In this document: positions 1 through 9,038 of the stretch, one piece after another
How positions within the stretch are numbered: position 1 is the stretch's first letter
Layout: every line of letters begins with the position of its first letter
Source: Labrys miyagiensis
Lineage (GTDB): Bacteria > Pseudomonadota > Alphaproteobacteria > Rhizobiales > Labraceae
Length of the DNA: 64,000 nt
Assembly (NCBI RefSeq): GCF_030160835.1
Contig: NZ_BSPC01000096.1
Coordinates: forward strand, 1 to 64,000
Reading direction: 5' to 3'
Made by a program: the position numbers and the translations under genes
Notes under the pieces: model-generated
What the model was told of the DNA's origin: nothing
Databases searched by the model: none
The model's input: only the letters and a program-made list of their open reading frames with translations

Positions 1-403
1 CACCGCTCCTGCCGCGCCCACTCCTGCCGCGCCCGCCCAGAATGCCGCGGCCTCACCGGCGGCTCCGCCCGCCAAGCCCTGCAAGAAGGGCAATAAGAAG
101 TGCAAGCAGCAGGCAACCCAGCAGCCGCCCGCGGCTGCGCCTGAGGCCGCTCCAGCGCCAGCTCCGGAGGCTGCCGTGCCGGTTGCGCCGCCTGCTGGGG
201 CGCCGGCCGCACCCGTCCCTGCGCCCACGGCCAATGCTCCCGTTCCGGCTGCGCCCGACGCAGCTTCGGGCACGCCGGCCACGACACCCGACCAGCAGGC
301 CCAGCACAAGAAGGGTGCTTTTGACGATCCGGTGGCCAATACCTCGCATGATCCGCTGCTCGACAAGACCTTCGACCTGAACTCTCCACAGAGCGTGCAG
401 TAA
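1..403 (+). CDS. mltG: C-terminal tail of endolytic transglycosylase MltG (partial)
   Basis: The reading frame is open from base 2 to the TAA at 401-403, so only the last 133 codons are inside the window. What is visible is a low-complexity Ala/Pro-rich tail with a Lys/Cys-rich patch (around bases 65-115), ending in a short conserved-looking stretch, DKTFDLNSPQSVQ. No catalytic domain is present here. The call rests on position: in Rhizobiales mltG (the murein lyase that sets glycan strand length at the inner membrane) directly precedes yicC and gmk, and its proteins carry Pro/Ala-rich tails with a similar ending. The identity is therefore an inference from synteny and the C-terminal signature. 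Confidence 0.6.
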   Translation, partial: TAPAAPTPAAPAQNAAASPAAPPAKPCKKGNKKCKQQATQQPPAAAPEAAPAPAPEAAVPVAPPAGAPAAPVPAPTANAPVPAAPDAASGTPATTPDQQAQHKKGAFDDPVANTSHDPLLDKTFDLNSPQSVQ

Positions 404-526
404 GGCCGCAAGCCCCGGCTTGAGTGCTGCCCGCCGGGGCTCTATCGTCCCGGCTGGTTCTGCCTCGCGCGGGCGGGGTCCCACAGATCTCAGTGCCGGT
501 GACCGCAGCCGGGCAGGATGCAGCAT

Positions 527-1414
527 ATGTCCGTGACCAGCATGACCGGCTTTGCCCGGGTGGAAGGGCACACCGGCGCGAATCGCTGGGCGTGGGAAAT
601 CAAGACCGTCAATTCCAAGAGCTTGGATGTACGCTTCCGCCTGCCACCCGGTGTGGATGCGGTGGAGGCGGACGCGCGGGCCACGCTTGGAAGCGCCTTT
701 GCCCGCGGCTCCTGCCAGATCGGCCTGTCGCTGAAGCGCGAAGCGGTAGCGCCGGTGGTGCGCATCAACCAACCCGTGCTCGACGCCATCGTGGCGGCCA
801 TGTCCGAAGCGTCGCAACGGGTGGATGCGGCCGCACCGCGCCTCGACGGCCTCTTCGCCATCAAGGGCGTGCTGGAGGTCGAGGAGCAGGAGGAGGACGA
901 GGAAGGCCGTGCGGCGTTGCAGTCCGCCTTGCTGGAAGGCTTCACCAAGGCGGTGAAAGAGTGCGCCGAGATGCGCCAGCGCGAGGGTATGGCGCTTGCC
1001 CGCGTGCTGCTGGGCCGGATCGACGAGATCGAGGCGCTCACCAACGAGGCCGAGATCAATCCGGCCCGTCATCCCGCAGCGGTGCGCGAGAAACTGGCGA
1101 CGCAGGTTGCCGCGTTGCTGGACGCTTCCAGGAGCCTCGACCCTGATCGGCTCCACCAGGAAGCCATCCTGCTCGCTGCGAAGGCCGACATACGCGAGGA
1201 ACTCGATCGCCTGCACGCCCACATTGCCGCCGCGCGCGATCTTCTCGGCAAGGGCGGGGCGGTCGGCCGCCGGCTCGACTTCCTGGCCCAGGAGTTCAAC
1301 CGTGAAGTCAACACGCTTTGTTCGAAGGCCAATGACGTCAGCTTGACCGCGACAGGGCTTTCTCTCAAAGCAGTGGTCGAGCAATTCCGCGAACAGGTTC
1401 AGAATATCGAATGA
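527..1414 (+). CDS. yicC: YicC/YloC family endoribonuclease-like protein
   Basis: The product is about 295 residues, the normal length for the YicC family, and opens with the family hallmark SMTGFAR; the C-terminal DUF1732 half ends in a conserved NREVNTLCSKAND segment. Members have been linked to stationary-phase survival and to RNA cleavage. An earlier ATG at 518 exists, but an AGG at 515-517 fits the ATG at 527 with nine-base spacing, so the later start is preferred. The stop overlaps the gmk start as ATGA (1411-1414), indicating translational coupling. The pairing with gmk is common in Alphaproteobacteria. Confidence 0.9.
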   Translation: MSVTSMTGFARVEGHTGANRWAWEIKTVNSKSLDVRFRLPPGVDAVEADARATLGSAFARGSCQIGLSLKREAVAPVVRINQPVLDAIVAAMSEASQRVDAAAPRLDGLFAIKGVLEVEEQEEDEEGRAALQSALLEGFTKAVKECAEMRQREGMALARVLLGRIDEIEALTNEAEINPARHPAAVREKLATQVAALLDASRSLDPDRLHQEAILLAAKADIREELDRLHAHIAAARDLLGKGGAVGRRLDFLAQEFNREVNTLCSKANDVSLTATGLSLKAVVEQFREQVQNIE

Positions 1415-2073
1415 GTATGACTGCGTCCGCTCCCCAGCGCCGGGGCCTTCTCCTGATCGTCTCTTCGCCCTCTGGGGCAGGCAAGACCACGCTGACGCGC
1501 CTGCTGCTGGCGGAAGACAAGGGGATGCATCTGTCGATTTCCGTAACCACCCGCCAGCGTCGACCCAGCGAGATCGACGGCGTGCATTATCGCTTCGTCG
1601 ATGGTGGTACTTTCGAGAATATGCGCGAGCGCGGAGAGCTTCTCGAATCGGCCAAGGTGCACGGGAATTACTACGGCACCCCCGCCGGTCCCGTGGAGGA
1701 GGCGCTTGCCGCCGGCCGTGATGTCCTGTTCGACATCGACTGGCAGGGCACCATGCAGATCTACAACAAGATGCGGCCAGATATCGTCTCGGTCTTCGTG
1801 TTGCCGCCCTCGCTCGCGGAACTGAAGGCCCGCCTGGAGCGCCGGGCCGAGGATTCGGCCGAGATCATCATGCAGAGGCTGCAGAACGCGCGTGTCGAGA
1901 TCAGCCACTGGACGAAATATGACTATGTGCTTGTGAATACCGACCTGCAGACCACCTACGCCAAACTGAAGGAAATCCTCGATGTCGAGCGCATGAAGCG
2001 CTCGGACAAGTCGCAGGTTTCGCATCTGGTGGACACGCTGAAGGCGGATCTCGACGCCCTGACGCGGAAGTAG
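1411..2073 (+). CDS. gmk: Guanylate kinase
   Basis: Cytosolic kinase converting GMP and ATP to GDP and ADP. The 220-residue product has a P-loop, SPSGAGKTT, at residues 19-27, followed by the GMP-binding region containing SVTTRQRRPSEIDGVHYRF and the lid segment with RLERRAEDS. Length is normal for the family (about 205-220). It overlaps yicC by four bases and is probably co-transcribed with it. It converges on rsmA, with only about 70 bases between the two stop codons. Confidence 0.97.
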   Translation: MSMTASAPQRRGLLLIVSSPSGAGKTTLTRLLLAEDKGMHLSISVTTRQRRPSEIDGVHYRFVDGGTFENMRERGELLESAKVHGNYYGTPAGPVEEALAAGRDVLFDIDWQGTMQIYNKMRPDIVSVFVLPPSLAELKARLERRAEDSAEIIMQRLQNARVEISHWTKYDYVLVNTDLQTTYAKLKEILDVERMKRSDKSQVSHLVDTLKADLDALTRK

Positions 2074-2145
2074 TGGCCGGCGGCATCGTGCTGAGCTGAA
2101 GGCGGGTAGGGACGACGGCGCAGGTCCTGCCGCAGCCGCGTAGAT

Positions 2146-2991
2146 CTATTTTGCCAGCGTGTTGGCAAGCGTGACGAAGCCTTCGACCGGTACTTCCTCC
2201 GCCCGCATGTCGGGACGAAGGCCAGCGGCTTCCAGGGCGGCCGACAGATCACCGCCGAGGCTTTTGAGGCTCTGGCGCAGCATCTTGCGGCGCTGGCCGA
2301 AGGCAGCCTGCGTCACGCGCTCGAGCGCTGATGATGTGCAGGGCAGCGGCTCGGGACGTGGGCGCAGATGCACCACGGAGGAGGTCACCTTCGGCGGCGG
2401 CACGAAGGCGCTGGGCGGCACGTCGAACACGATCTGGGCCTGCGTCCGCCAGCCGGCCAGCACGCCAAGCCGGCCATAGGCGTCGTCGGCCTCGGTGGCG
2501 ACGATGCGCTCGGCCACCTCCTTCTGGAACATCAGGATCATCGCATCGAACCAGGGTGGCCAGGGCTCGGTCTTGAGCCAGCCGATCAGCAGGGGCGTGG
2601 CGATATTGTAGGGCAGGTTGGCGGCGATGCGGATGGGGCCTTCCAGCTTCCCGATGAGGTCTGGCCAGTTGGCCTCCAGCGCATCGCCGGCATGGACGGT
2701 CAAGCGTCCGGGGTAATGGGCGGCGATCTCGGCAAGCGCCGCAAGGCAACGCTCGTCGCGCTCGACCGCCACGACATGCTTCGCCCCGCTCGCCAGCAGC
2801 GCGCGTGTCAAGCCGCCGGGTCCGGGGCCGATCTCGACGACGTTGACGCCCTCAAGCGAGCCGCCGGCGCGGGCGATCTTGGCTGTAAGGTTGAGGTCGA
2901 GCAGGAAGTTCTGGCCAAGCGATTTCTTGGCCATCAGCTCATGCTGGCGGATGACGTCACGCAGCGGTGAAAGCGTATCGATCTGGGCCAT
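2146..2991 (-). CDS. rsmA: 16S rRNA (adenine1518-N6/adenine1519-N6)-dimethyltransferase RsmA/KsgA
   Basis: Dimethylates two adjacent adenines in the helix 45 loop of 16S rRNA during small-subunit maturation, using SAM. The 281-residue protein shows KKSLGQNFL near the N-terminus, the SAM-binding glycine loop EIGPGPGG (53-60) and the catalytic NLPY motif (125-128). It lies five bases downstream of pdxA on the same strand, the usual arrangement in Rhizobiales. The start codon follows the pdxA stop so closely that co-translation is likely. Confidence 0.97.
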   Translation of the reverse strand: MAQIDTLSPLRDVIRQHELMAKKSLGQNFLLDLNLTAKIARAGGSLEGVNVVEIGPGPGGLTRALLASGAKHVVAVERDERCLAALAEIAAHYPGRLTVHAGDALEANWPDLIGKLEGPIRIAANLPYNIATPLLIGWLKTEPWPPWFDAMILMFQKEVAERIVATEADDAYGRLGVLAGWRTQAQIVFDVPPSAFVPPPKVTSSVVHLRPRPEPLPCTSSALERVTQAAFGQRRKMLRQSLKSLGGDLSAALEAAGLRPDMRAEEVPVEGFVTLANTLAK

Positions 2992-2996
2992 GGCGT

Positions 2997-4004
2997 TCAG
3001 CGTGAAAGGCGGTCGGCCAGCCTGAGGCTGGCGAGGAAGCTGGAGGGATTGGCCTTGCCTGTGCCTGCGATGTCGAAGGCGGTGCCATGGTCGGGCGAGG
3101 TGCGCACGAAGGGCAGCCCCAGCGTGACATTGACAGCCTCGTCGAAGGCCAGCGCCTTGGCCGGGGCCAGCGCCTGGTCATGATACATGCAGAGCGCCAC
3201 GTCGTAGCTCTGGCGCGCGCGGGCATGGAACATGGTGTCAGCGGGCAGAGGCCCCCAGGCATCGATCCCCTCGTCCCTAAGCCTGATGATGGCCGGCGCC
3301 ACCACATCGCGATCCTCGCTGCCGAGCGCGCCGTTCTCTCCGGCGTGGGGATTGAGCCCCGCCACGGCCAGGCGCGGGGCGGCGAGGCCGAAACGGGCCT
3401 TGAGGTCGCTGGCGACGACGAGGCCGGTGGCAAAGATCAGGTCTTCCGTCAGCGCCGCCGGCACCTCGGCCAGCGGGATATGGATGGTCACCGGCACCAC
3501 GGCGACCGTCTCCGACCAGATCATCATCACCGGTTCGGCTGGCTGGTCCCAGAAGCGCTGGCCGAGCTCGCCAAGGAACTCGGTGTGACCCGGATGCTTG
3601 AAGCCGGCGCGATAGAGTACGTCCTTCATGATCGGCGCCGTGACCATGGCGCGTGCCCGGCCCAGCCGGATCGCCCCCGCCGCGCGTTCGATGGCTTCGA
3701 TCACGGCAGCAGCGCCGTCGACATCGGGCTCGCCCGGCCTGTCCGGCGCCTTGTTGCGAAGCGGCACGACCGGCAGGCCCTTTTCAAAGGCATGACCTGC
3801 GCCCGCTTCGTCCGTTTCCACGATGGCCATGTCGAGGCCGATCCGGTGCGCCCGCGCAGCGAGCAAGGCGGGGTCGGCATAAGCAAAGAAAGGAGCAGCC
3901 TGTGTGCGGCCGGCGGCGGCCAACAGGATCAGTTCGGGGCCAATGCCGGCCGGCTCCCCCATGGTGAGGGCGATCGGGAGCAGGTTCTGACTGTCATGTG
4001 GCAC
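2997..4004 (-). CDS. pdxA: 4-hydroxythreonine-4-phosphate dehydrogenase
   Basis: NAD-dependent oxidation of 4-phosphohydroxy-L-threonine in the DXP-dependent pathway of pyridoxal phosphate synthesis. The 335-residue protein has the N-terminal family motif [10 protein letters not shown] (15-24), HPGHTEFL in the middle and [11 protein letters not shown], which carry metal-binding histidines of the family. First gene of a two-gene unit with rsmA. In many Rhizobiales a surA gene precedes pdxA; here only 153 bases and a terminator separate pdxA from lptD, so surA is absent from this site. Confidence 0.96.
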   Translation of the reverse strand: MPHDSQNLLPIALTMGEPAGIGPELILLAAAGRTQAAPFFAYADPALLAARAHRIGLDMAIVETDEAGAGHAFEKGLPVVPLRNKAPDRPGEPDVDGAAAVIEAIERAAGAIRLGRARAMVTAPIMKDVLYRAGFKHPGHTEFLGELGQRFWDQPAEPVMMIWSETVAVVPVTIHIPLAEVPAALTEDLIFATGLVVASDLKARFGLAAPRLAVAGLNPHAGENGALGSEDRDVVAPAIIRLRDEGIDAWGPLPADTMFHARARQSYDVALCMYHDQALAPAKALAFDEAVNVTLGLPFVRTSPDHGTAFDIAGTGKANPSSFLASLRLADRLSR

Positions 4005-4103
4005 GGCAAGGATCCATTGGCGAAGGCGTTCAAAGAGATGCAGTAGCCTGTCTCACCCGGCGTGTCTTGGCGATATCGTCCCATCCGTGCACACAAAAAG
4101 CAG

Positions 4104-4127
4104 ATGCCCGAGGCTTGCCTCGGGCAT
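4104..4127 (-). terminator. Rho-independent terminator after lptD
   Basis: A perfect 11-bp stem (4104-4114 with 4117-4127) and two-base loop lie just downstream of the lptD stop on the minus strand. On that strand the stem is followed within a few bases by a run of five T (from the AAAAA at 4095-4099). It should end the lptF-lptG-lptD transcript, so pdxA-rsmA probably has its own promoter in the short gap. Confidence 0.8.
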
Positions 4128-4157
4128 TGTCTGCACTTGTGAGGGGCGACAGCGTCC

Positions 4158-6608
4158 TCAATTGGCCGCAGTGCTACCTCCGGTCAAATTTCCGTCCGTA
4201 TCTGTGAAGACGCTCGGCTTGGTGACATTGGCATTGTTGAAGCCGTCGTTCCACACCTTGTCGGCGAATTCCTTCGGATTGCCGCTGACGCCAAGGCCGC
4301 GCAGCTGGAGCTGAACCTGTACCGTGGTGTCATATTTGAACGAGGTGGTGTCATAGTCGCGCTGCAGGCTCATGCCGAAAGCGATACAAGCGTCGACATA
4401 GGTCAATCCGACAAAGCTGGTCGAGAAGCGCTTCGTCCTCATGTCGTATTGGGCGCCGGCGCTAGCGACCCAATTCTCCGCGACCTTCCAGGCCGCCGTG
4501 CCGTTGACACCCTCGCGCTTTTCGAGGCCGAGCAGGGGCTGGGCCTCGTAGCTGGCATAGGTGATGTCGGTCTTCAAATTGCCGATCGTGCCGATAGCGC
4601 CGACCTCGAAGGCCTTCATGTTCCAGGTCTTCTCGTTGAAGCGGGCATCGGTCAGGATTGCGAAATTATTGACCGGCTGCAGGTAAATGCGGCCGACATA
4701 GTCAGACGTATTGGTGTCCAGGCCTGATTGAAGGCCGGTGTTGGCCATGTCCGGATCCTTGTAGGGATTGGTGCCGCCGAAGGAATAGGACTGCCCGAAC
4801 AAGGCATTGTAATAGCCGCCGCCATTGGTCGTCAGCGAATATTGGAAGCCGGCATTGATGCGCGAACCATCCTCGACACGGTCATAGCCGGAGTACTTGT
4901 CCCAGGCGAAGAGATTGGAATCGTCGAAGATCAGGCTCTGGGCATCCTCGTTGGGGAACGAGCCTGTCTGGGCTGCCTTGGGCCGCAGGATTACCTGAGC
5001 GATCGGCTCGAAGATCTGCGTTCCCCAGTCCGACTGCGAGATGAAGGGGTAGCGGTAGTCGAGGCCGATGGCCGGGAGGACGCGGGCAGCCGTGTCGTTG
5101 CTGTTGCCGACGAATTGCTGGTTGTTAGGATCATCGAGGCGCGTGAAGCCGAGATCACCGCGGACATAGGTGAAGGGCGTCCATTGCTCGCCCCAACTGT
5201 CCGTGATGGTCTTCTTCCAGTAGAGGTTCAGCGAGCCGCGGGCATAATTGCCATCGATGCCGCGCAGCAGGCAGTTGCTCCGGGTTATCGGGGTGGTCGC
5301 ATTGCAGATCTGGCCGACGATATTGTCATAGGCCGACTGCTGGCGCGTCAGGTTGGTGAAATTGAAGTTCCAGCCGACCTCGCCGCCCAGGACCGGATGA
5401 TTGACCACATAGTCGTAGTCCAGTACCGGCAGCACGGTGGGCAACTGCTTCTGGACGTCGACGGACGTCAGGCCCTGGAAATAGTAGCCGCGCAGATCGA
5501 ACCAGGACTTGTCGCCGGAACCCGTCAGATAGAGGGTCGATGTTGCCGTAACCTGCCCGCGCAAATTGTCGAACTTGTAGTCGCGCCAGTAAAATTTGTC
5601 GCTGAGCGCATTCACGTCCCAGCCGAAGCGCCATTTGTCGTTCAGCCAAAACTCGCCCTTGCTCGAGACCGACCCGCGGAAATTGGGAGTGCCGATATCC
5701 TCATTGGCGAACTTGTCCGGATTGGCCAGGAAGGCGCCAGAGGCCAGGATCGAGTAGCTGCCGTTGAGCAGGCGATGGCGCCATTCGATCTGTCCCGTCG
5801 GACCCTGGGAAGTTGTGAAGCCCGGTGTCAGAGTCAGGTCGTAGTTGGGAGCGAGGTCGATGAAATAGGGCGCCTCGAAGCCATAGCCGAGATCGGAGGT
5901 GTGGAAATAACGCGGCGACACGAAGCCAGTCTTGCGCGTCACCGTGGGATCGGGGCTCGACATGTAAGGCAGATAGGCGATCGGAAGGCCGTAGACTTCG
6001 AAGTAGGCGTCTTCGAAATACAGCATCTTCTCCTGCTCGTTGTGGATCACCTTCATGGCCTTAACCTGCCACAAGGGGGGCCTGGCCGGATTGTCCTTGC
6101 AGGGTTCGCAGGCGGTATAGACGCCGTTCTGGAACACGGTGACATTGCCATCGGTACGCTCGGCGCGGTTGGCGGCGATACGCGTTTCATCCGTGGTCAG
6201 CACCCGCAGCGAATTGACGAAGCCGTCCTTGAAGTCATCCGTCAGGTCGAAATCATCGGCATGGGTGATGGTGCCGTCGGCCTCGGTGATGACGACATTG
6301 CCATAAGCGTGCACGCGCTTGGACTTGCGGTCATAGACCACGCGGTCGGCCTGCAAGGCGCGGCCATTGTAATAGATCTGTACCGAACCTACGGCCGTGA
6401 CGACGTCCTTGTCCTGGTCGTACTGCATCTCCTTGGCCTTGAGGACCATATTGGGCTTCTGGCCATTGTTGTCTTCGGTGGTCGGGCTGATACCACTGAG
6501 CAGGTTCTGGGCCCGAGCAGGCGAGGAGGCAAGCGCAAACGAGAGCGCTGCCACGGCGACAGTGGTACACAGCACATTCGTAAGGAAGTGGCGAGCTGAT
6601 ACGCGCAT
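4158..6608 (-). CDS. lptD: LPS-assembly outer membrane protein LptD
   Basis: Outer-membrane beta-barrel that inserts lipopolysaccharide into the outer leaflet as part of the Lpt bridge. The 816-residue protein begins with a signal peptide (hydrophobic stretch ending ASSPARA around residue 33), then a periplasmic OstA/LptA-like domain (about 55-170), then the long barrel domain rich in alternating aromatic strands. The size is within the family range (750-850). Its start overlaps the lptG stop as TGATG, so the three lpt genes form one operon, with lptF first and lptD last. That context confirms the role. Confidence 0.95.
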   Translation of the reverse strand: MRVSARHFLTNVLCTTVAVAALSFALASSPARAQNLLSGISPTTEDNNGQKPNMVLKAKEMQYDQDKDVVTAVGSVQIYYNGRALQADRVVYDRKSKRVHAYGNVVITEADGTITHADDFDLTDDFKDGFVNSLRVLTTDETRIAANRAERTDGNVTVFQNGVYTACEPCKDNPARPPLWQVKAMKVIHNEQEKMLYFEDAYFEVYGLPIAYLPYMSSPDPTVTRKTGFVSPRYFHTSDLGYGFEAPYFIDLAPNYDLTLTPGFTTSQGPTGQIEWRHRLLNGSYSILASGAFLANPDKFANEDIGTPNFRGSVSSKGEFWLNDKWRFGWDVNALSDKFYWRDYKFDNLRGQVTATSTLYLTGSGDKSWFDLRGYYFQGLTSVDVQKQLPTVLPVLDYDYVVNHPVLGGEVGWNFNFTNLTRQQSAYDNIVGQICNATTPITRSNCLLRGIDGNYARGSLNLYWKKTITDSWGEQWTPFTYVRGDLGFTRLDDPNNQQFVGNSNDTAARVLPAIGLDYRYPFISQSDWGTQIFEPIAQVILRPKAAQTGSFPNEDAQSLIFDDSNLFAWDKYSGYDRVEDGSRINAGFQYSLTTNGGGYYNALFGQSYSFGGTNPYKDPDMANTGLQSGLDTNTSDYVGRIYLQPVNNFAILTDARFNEKTWNMKAFEVGAIGTIGNLKTDITYASYEAQPLLGLEKREGVNGTAAWKVAENWVASAGAQYDMRTKRFSTSFVGLTYVDACIAFGMSLQRDYDTTSFKYDTTVQVQLQLRGLGVSGNPKEFADKVWNDGFNNANVTKPSVFTDTDGNLTGGSTAAN

Positions 6609-7699
6609 CAGCCATCCTCCTGGTTAAGCAACACAGTAAATCCGATCAGAACGCCAACAACAGCCGGAGTCCAGGCAGCAGCGGCCGGGTTGACCAGCCC
6701 CGCTACTCCCAGATCCCTTGCCATTTTAGTTACCACATACAACACGAACCCAGCCCCGATACCACTCAACACCATAACGCCAATACCGCCCAGGCGGGCA
6801 AATCGCAGCGAAACGGTAGCTGCAATCAGCACCATCGCCACGAGCAGCATGGGGCGAGCCAGAAGTACCTGATATTGCAACCGGTAGTCATTTGCTTCAA
6901 GCCCTGCGGCGCCCTGCTGTGCAATTGCTGACGGGAGTCTCCAGAAAGACACGCTGTCCGCTGCTACCGCAAAATTCTGGTCCACCTGGGCCTTGGTCAA
7001 AAGTGTAGGAAAATCAAGAGTTTCCATGGATTGGGGCTCTTGATTGGGAACGAATTCCCGCACATTCGACAAATGCCAGACACGCTTGTCAAGTTTCGCC
7101 GTATCGGCTTCCAAGCGTTTGGTAAATCGATTGTCAAGATCGAAAGCATAGATCGTCACCCCTGACAGGGTGCCATCATCGGCGTTCTCGGCCAGGGCAT
7201 GGATCACCGCCTGGCCATCCGCCGAGCGCTGGCGGATCCAGAAGACCTTGTCGGAGTCGCCCTCCTGGCGCGCGCCGAACACCTTGGCGTCGAGGAGGTC
7301 GCTGCGCGCCTTGAGAGTCGCCGAGATCGGATTGAAACCGATGGCTGCAAGGACGCCAAGCATGATCGCGCACACGAGCGGGGGCAGCAGGAATTGCCAG
7401 ACCGACAGGCCGGCGGCGCGCATCACCACCAGTTCGAGGCGCAGGCTCAGATTGACGAAGCAGATGATGGCGCCGAACAGGAAGACGAAGGGCAGCGTCT
7501 GCTCGATGACGGAGGGGGTGCGCAGCAACGAGATCGCGGCGATAGAGGTGATTGCCACATGCGGCATGTCGCCGGCTCGTCGCGTGGTGTCGGCGAAGTC
7601 CAGCAGGAAGATCATCACGAACAGGAAGGCGAGCACGCCGAAGATCGCGGCCAGGAAGCGCCTCGACAGATAGCGCCCGAGAGTCGAGGTCAAGATCAT
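6608..7699 (-). CDS. lptG: LPS export ABC transporter permease LptG
   Basis: Inner-membrane permease of the LptB2FG complex that extracts lipopolysaccharide for transport to LptC/A/D. The 363-residue protein shows the YjgP/YjgQ architecture: three N-terminal membrane segments, a periplasmic jellyroll-like middle region (about 130-260) and three C-terminal membrane segments. It overlaps lptD downstream and lptF upstream, so the operon is tightly packed. The ATPase lptB is not in the window; in this group it usually sits elsewhere. Confidence 0.93.
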   Translation of the reverse strand: MILTSTLGRYLSRRFLAAIFGVLAFLFVMIFLLDFADTTRRAGDMPHVAITSIAAISLLRTPSVIEQTLPFVFLFGAIICFVNLSLRLELVVMRAAGLSVWQFLLPPLVCAIMLGVLAAIGFNPISATLKARSDLLDAKVFGARQEGDSDKVFWIRQRSADGQAVIHALAENADDGTLSGVTIYAFDLDNRFTKRLEADTAKLDKRVWHLSNVREFVPNQEPQSMETLDFPTLLTKAQVDQNFAVAADSVSFWRLPSAIAQQGAAGLEANDYRLQYQVLLARPMLLVAMVLIAATVSLRFARLGGIGVMVLSGIGAGFVLYVVTKMARDLGVAGLVNPAAAAWTPAVVGVLIGFTVLLNQEDG

Positions 7700-8862
7700 G
7701 CGCGCGCCGCCCGGCTGGTGAGACGGCTGGTGATGTCACTGAACCAGTCCGTCAGGCCGCGCGGTAGCGCGAGGCGAATCCAGCCCAGGACGACGCAGAG
7801 GCAGAAGACAGAAGCCAGGATCGGCACGCCGAAGGCGATATAGACACCGCTCGCCGAATGGACGCTGAGGCTTTGGGTGGCGATGAAGCCGATGATGCGC
7901 ACCACCAGCACGCCGAGAATGGCAAAGGCGCTCGCGCTGGCGCGGCTCTGGCGCGTAGTGCGGGCCTGTCCGAGAGCGGCAAGGGCAATGAACATGAAAG
8001 CGATCGGATAGAGTGGCGCCGTAAAGCGGTCGACGAGTTCGCCGCGGATGCGGCCCATCTCGACCGCGCTCTTCACATCGGAGAGCTTGGTGTTCCAGAG
8101 TTCATCCGTGTACCGATCGCGCGGCTTGAAATTGACGGTGTCGTTGTCGTCATTGGCAAGCTGCGACAGATCGAACTGATATTGATCGAAGGTTACGATC
8201 GAGGCGTTGGAGGCGTTGCCGCCTTCGTGTTGCTGGAGCGAGCCGTTGTTGAGAACGAGGATCAGGCCGGAGGGGGAATCGACCACCTTGCCGGTCTCGG
8301 CGATATAGGTCGTCGTCTTGTTCTTGTCGCGCGCATCCTGCACGAAGATGCCGAGCAGCGTACCGTCGGACTGGCGCTCGCGGATGTGGAAGGTGTAGCC
8401 ACGCAGGGTGGTGAACTGGCCTTCCTTGAGGAAGTGCTGCACCACGTCGGCGGCGGCCGCCACGCGCCAATTCGTCAGCTCGTGCTGGCTGGCTGGCTGC
8501 CCGTAGAGCGTGATCGCCGCGATGCCGGCGGCGGCCAGCGCCGCAATGGCGGCAAACGGCGTGATCAGGCGGGCCGGCGAATAGCCGGCGGCATTGAGCA
8601 CGACCAACTCCGAACCCGCATTCAGGCGCTGAAGCAGCCAGATCGCCGCAACGAACACGGCAAGGGGGGCGACCACCACCACCAGCGCGGGCAAGGCGAG
8701 CGAGCTGATCGCCAGGAAGACCAGCACGGACTGGCCCTGGGCTGTCATGACATTGAACTCGCGCAGTGCGCCGACCATCCAGGCCAGGAGCGTCAACACG
8801 ACGAGGCAGACCAGAAAGGCAAAGCCGAACTGCCTGGCGATATATCGGCTGACGAGATTCAT
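7696..8862 (-). CDS. lptF: LPS export ABC transporter permease LptF
   Basis: Partner permease of LptG in lipopolysaccharide export. The chosen start is the ATG at 8862, giving 388 residues beginning MNLVSRYIARQFG, because a GAGGGG ribosome-binding site lies three bases upstream; the longer frame from 8913 adds 17 unconvincing residues. The protein has three N-terminal and three C-terminal membrane segments around a periplasmic domain, as in the YjgP family. First gene of the lptF-lptG-lptD operon, divergent from pepA. Confidence 0.93.
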   Translation of the reverse strand: MNLVSRYIARQFGFAFLVCLVVLTLLAWMVGALREFNVMTAQGQSVLVFLAISSLALPALVVVVAPLAVFVAAIWLLQRLNAGSELVVLNAAGYSPARLITPFAAIAALAAAGIAAITLYGQPASQHELTNWRVAAAADVVQHFLKEGQFTTLRGYTFHIRERQSDGTLLGIFVQDARDKNKTTTYIAETGKVVDSPSGLILVLNNGSLQQHEGGNASNASIVTFDQYQFDLSQLANDDNDTVNFKPRDRYTDELWNTKLSDVKSAVEMGRIRGELVDRFTAPLYPIAFMFIALAALGQARTTRQSRASASAFAILGVLVVRIIGFIATQSLSVHSASGVYIAFGVPILASVFCLCVVLGWIRLALPRGLTDWFSDITSRLTSRAARA

Positions 8863-9038
8863 AGACCCCTCGGGACTCCTGACCGGGTTTTGTAGCCTCG
8901 TGCTAGGACGCACGCGAGACGTTTGTGTGGCGAGGCCGCCGTTGCGAACTGATTGTTGTAGACATGGTTACGGATTGACATGCAAAAGTTCCAACAACCC
9001 GTCAATCCGACGGCACCTTTTTGACATAGGCATGGAAT

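Noticed and set aside
53-1384. 443-codon antisense ORF over yicC
   Set aside because: It lies opposite a well-recognised yicC; the composition is Arg/Gly-rich shadow sequence caused by high GC, with no family features.
4728-6599. 623-codon ORF on the plus strand over lptD
   Set aside because: Antisense shadow of lptD; no recognisable domains, and lptD is supported by operon position and signal peptide.
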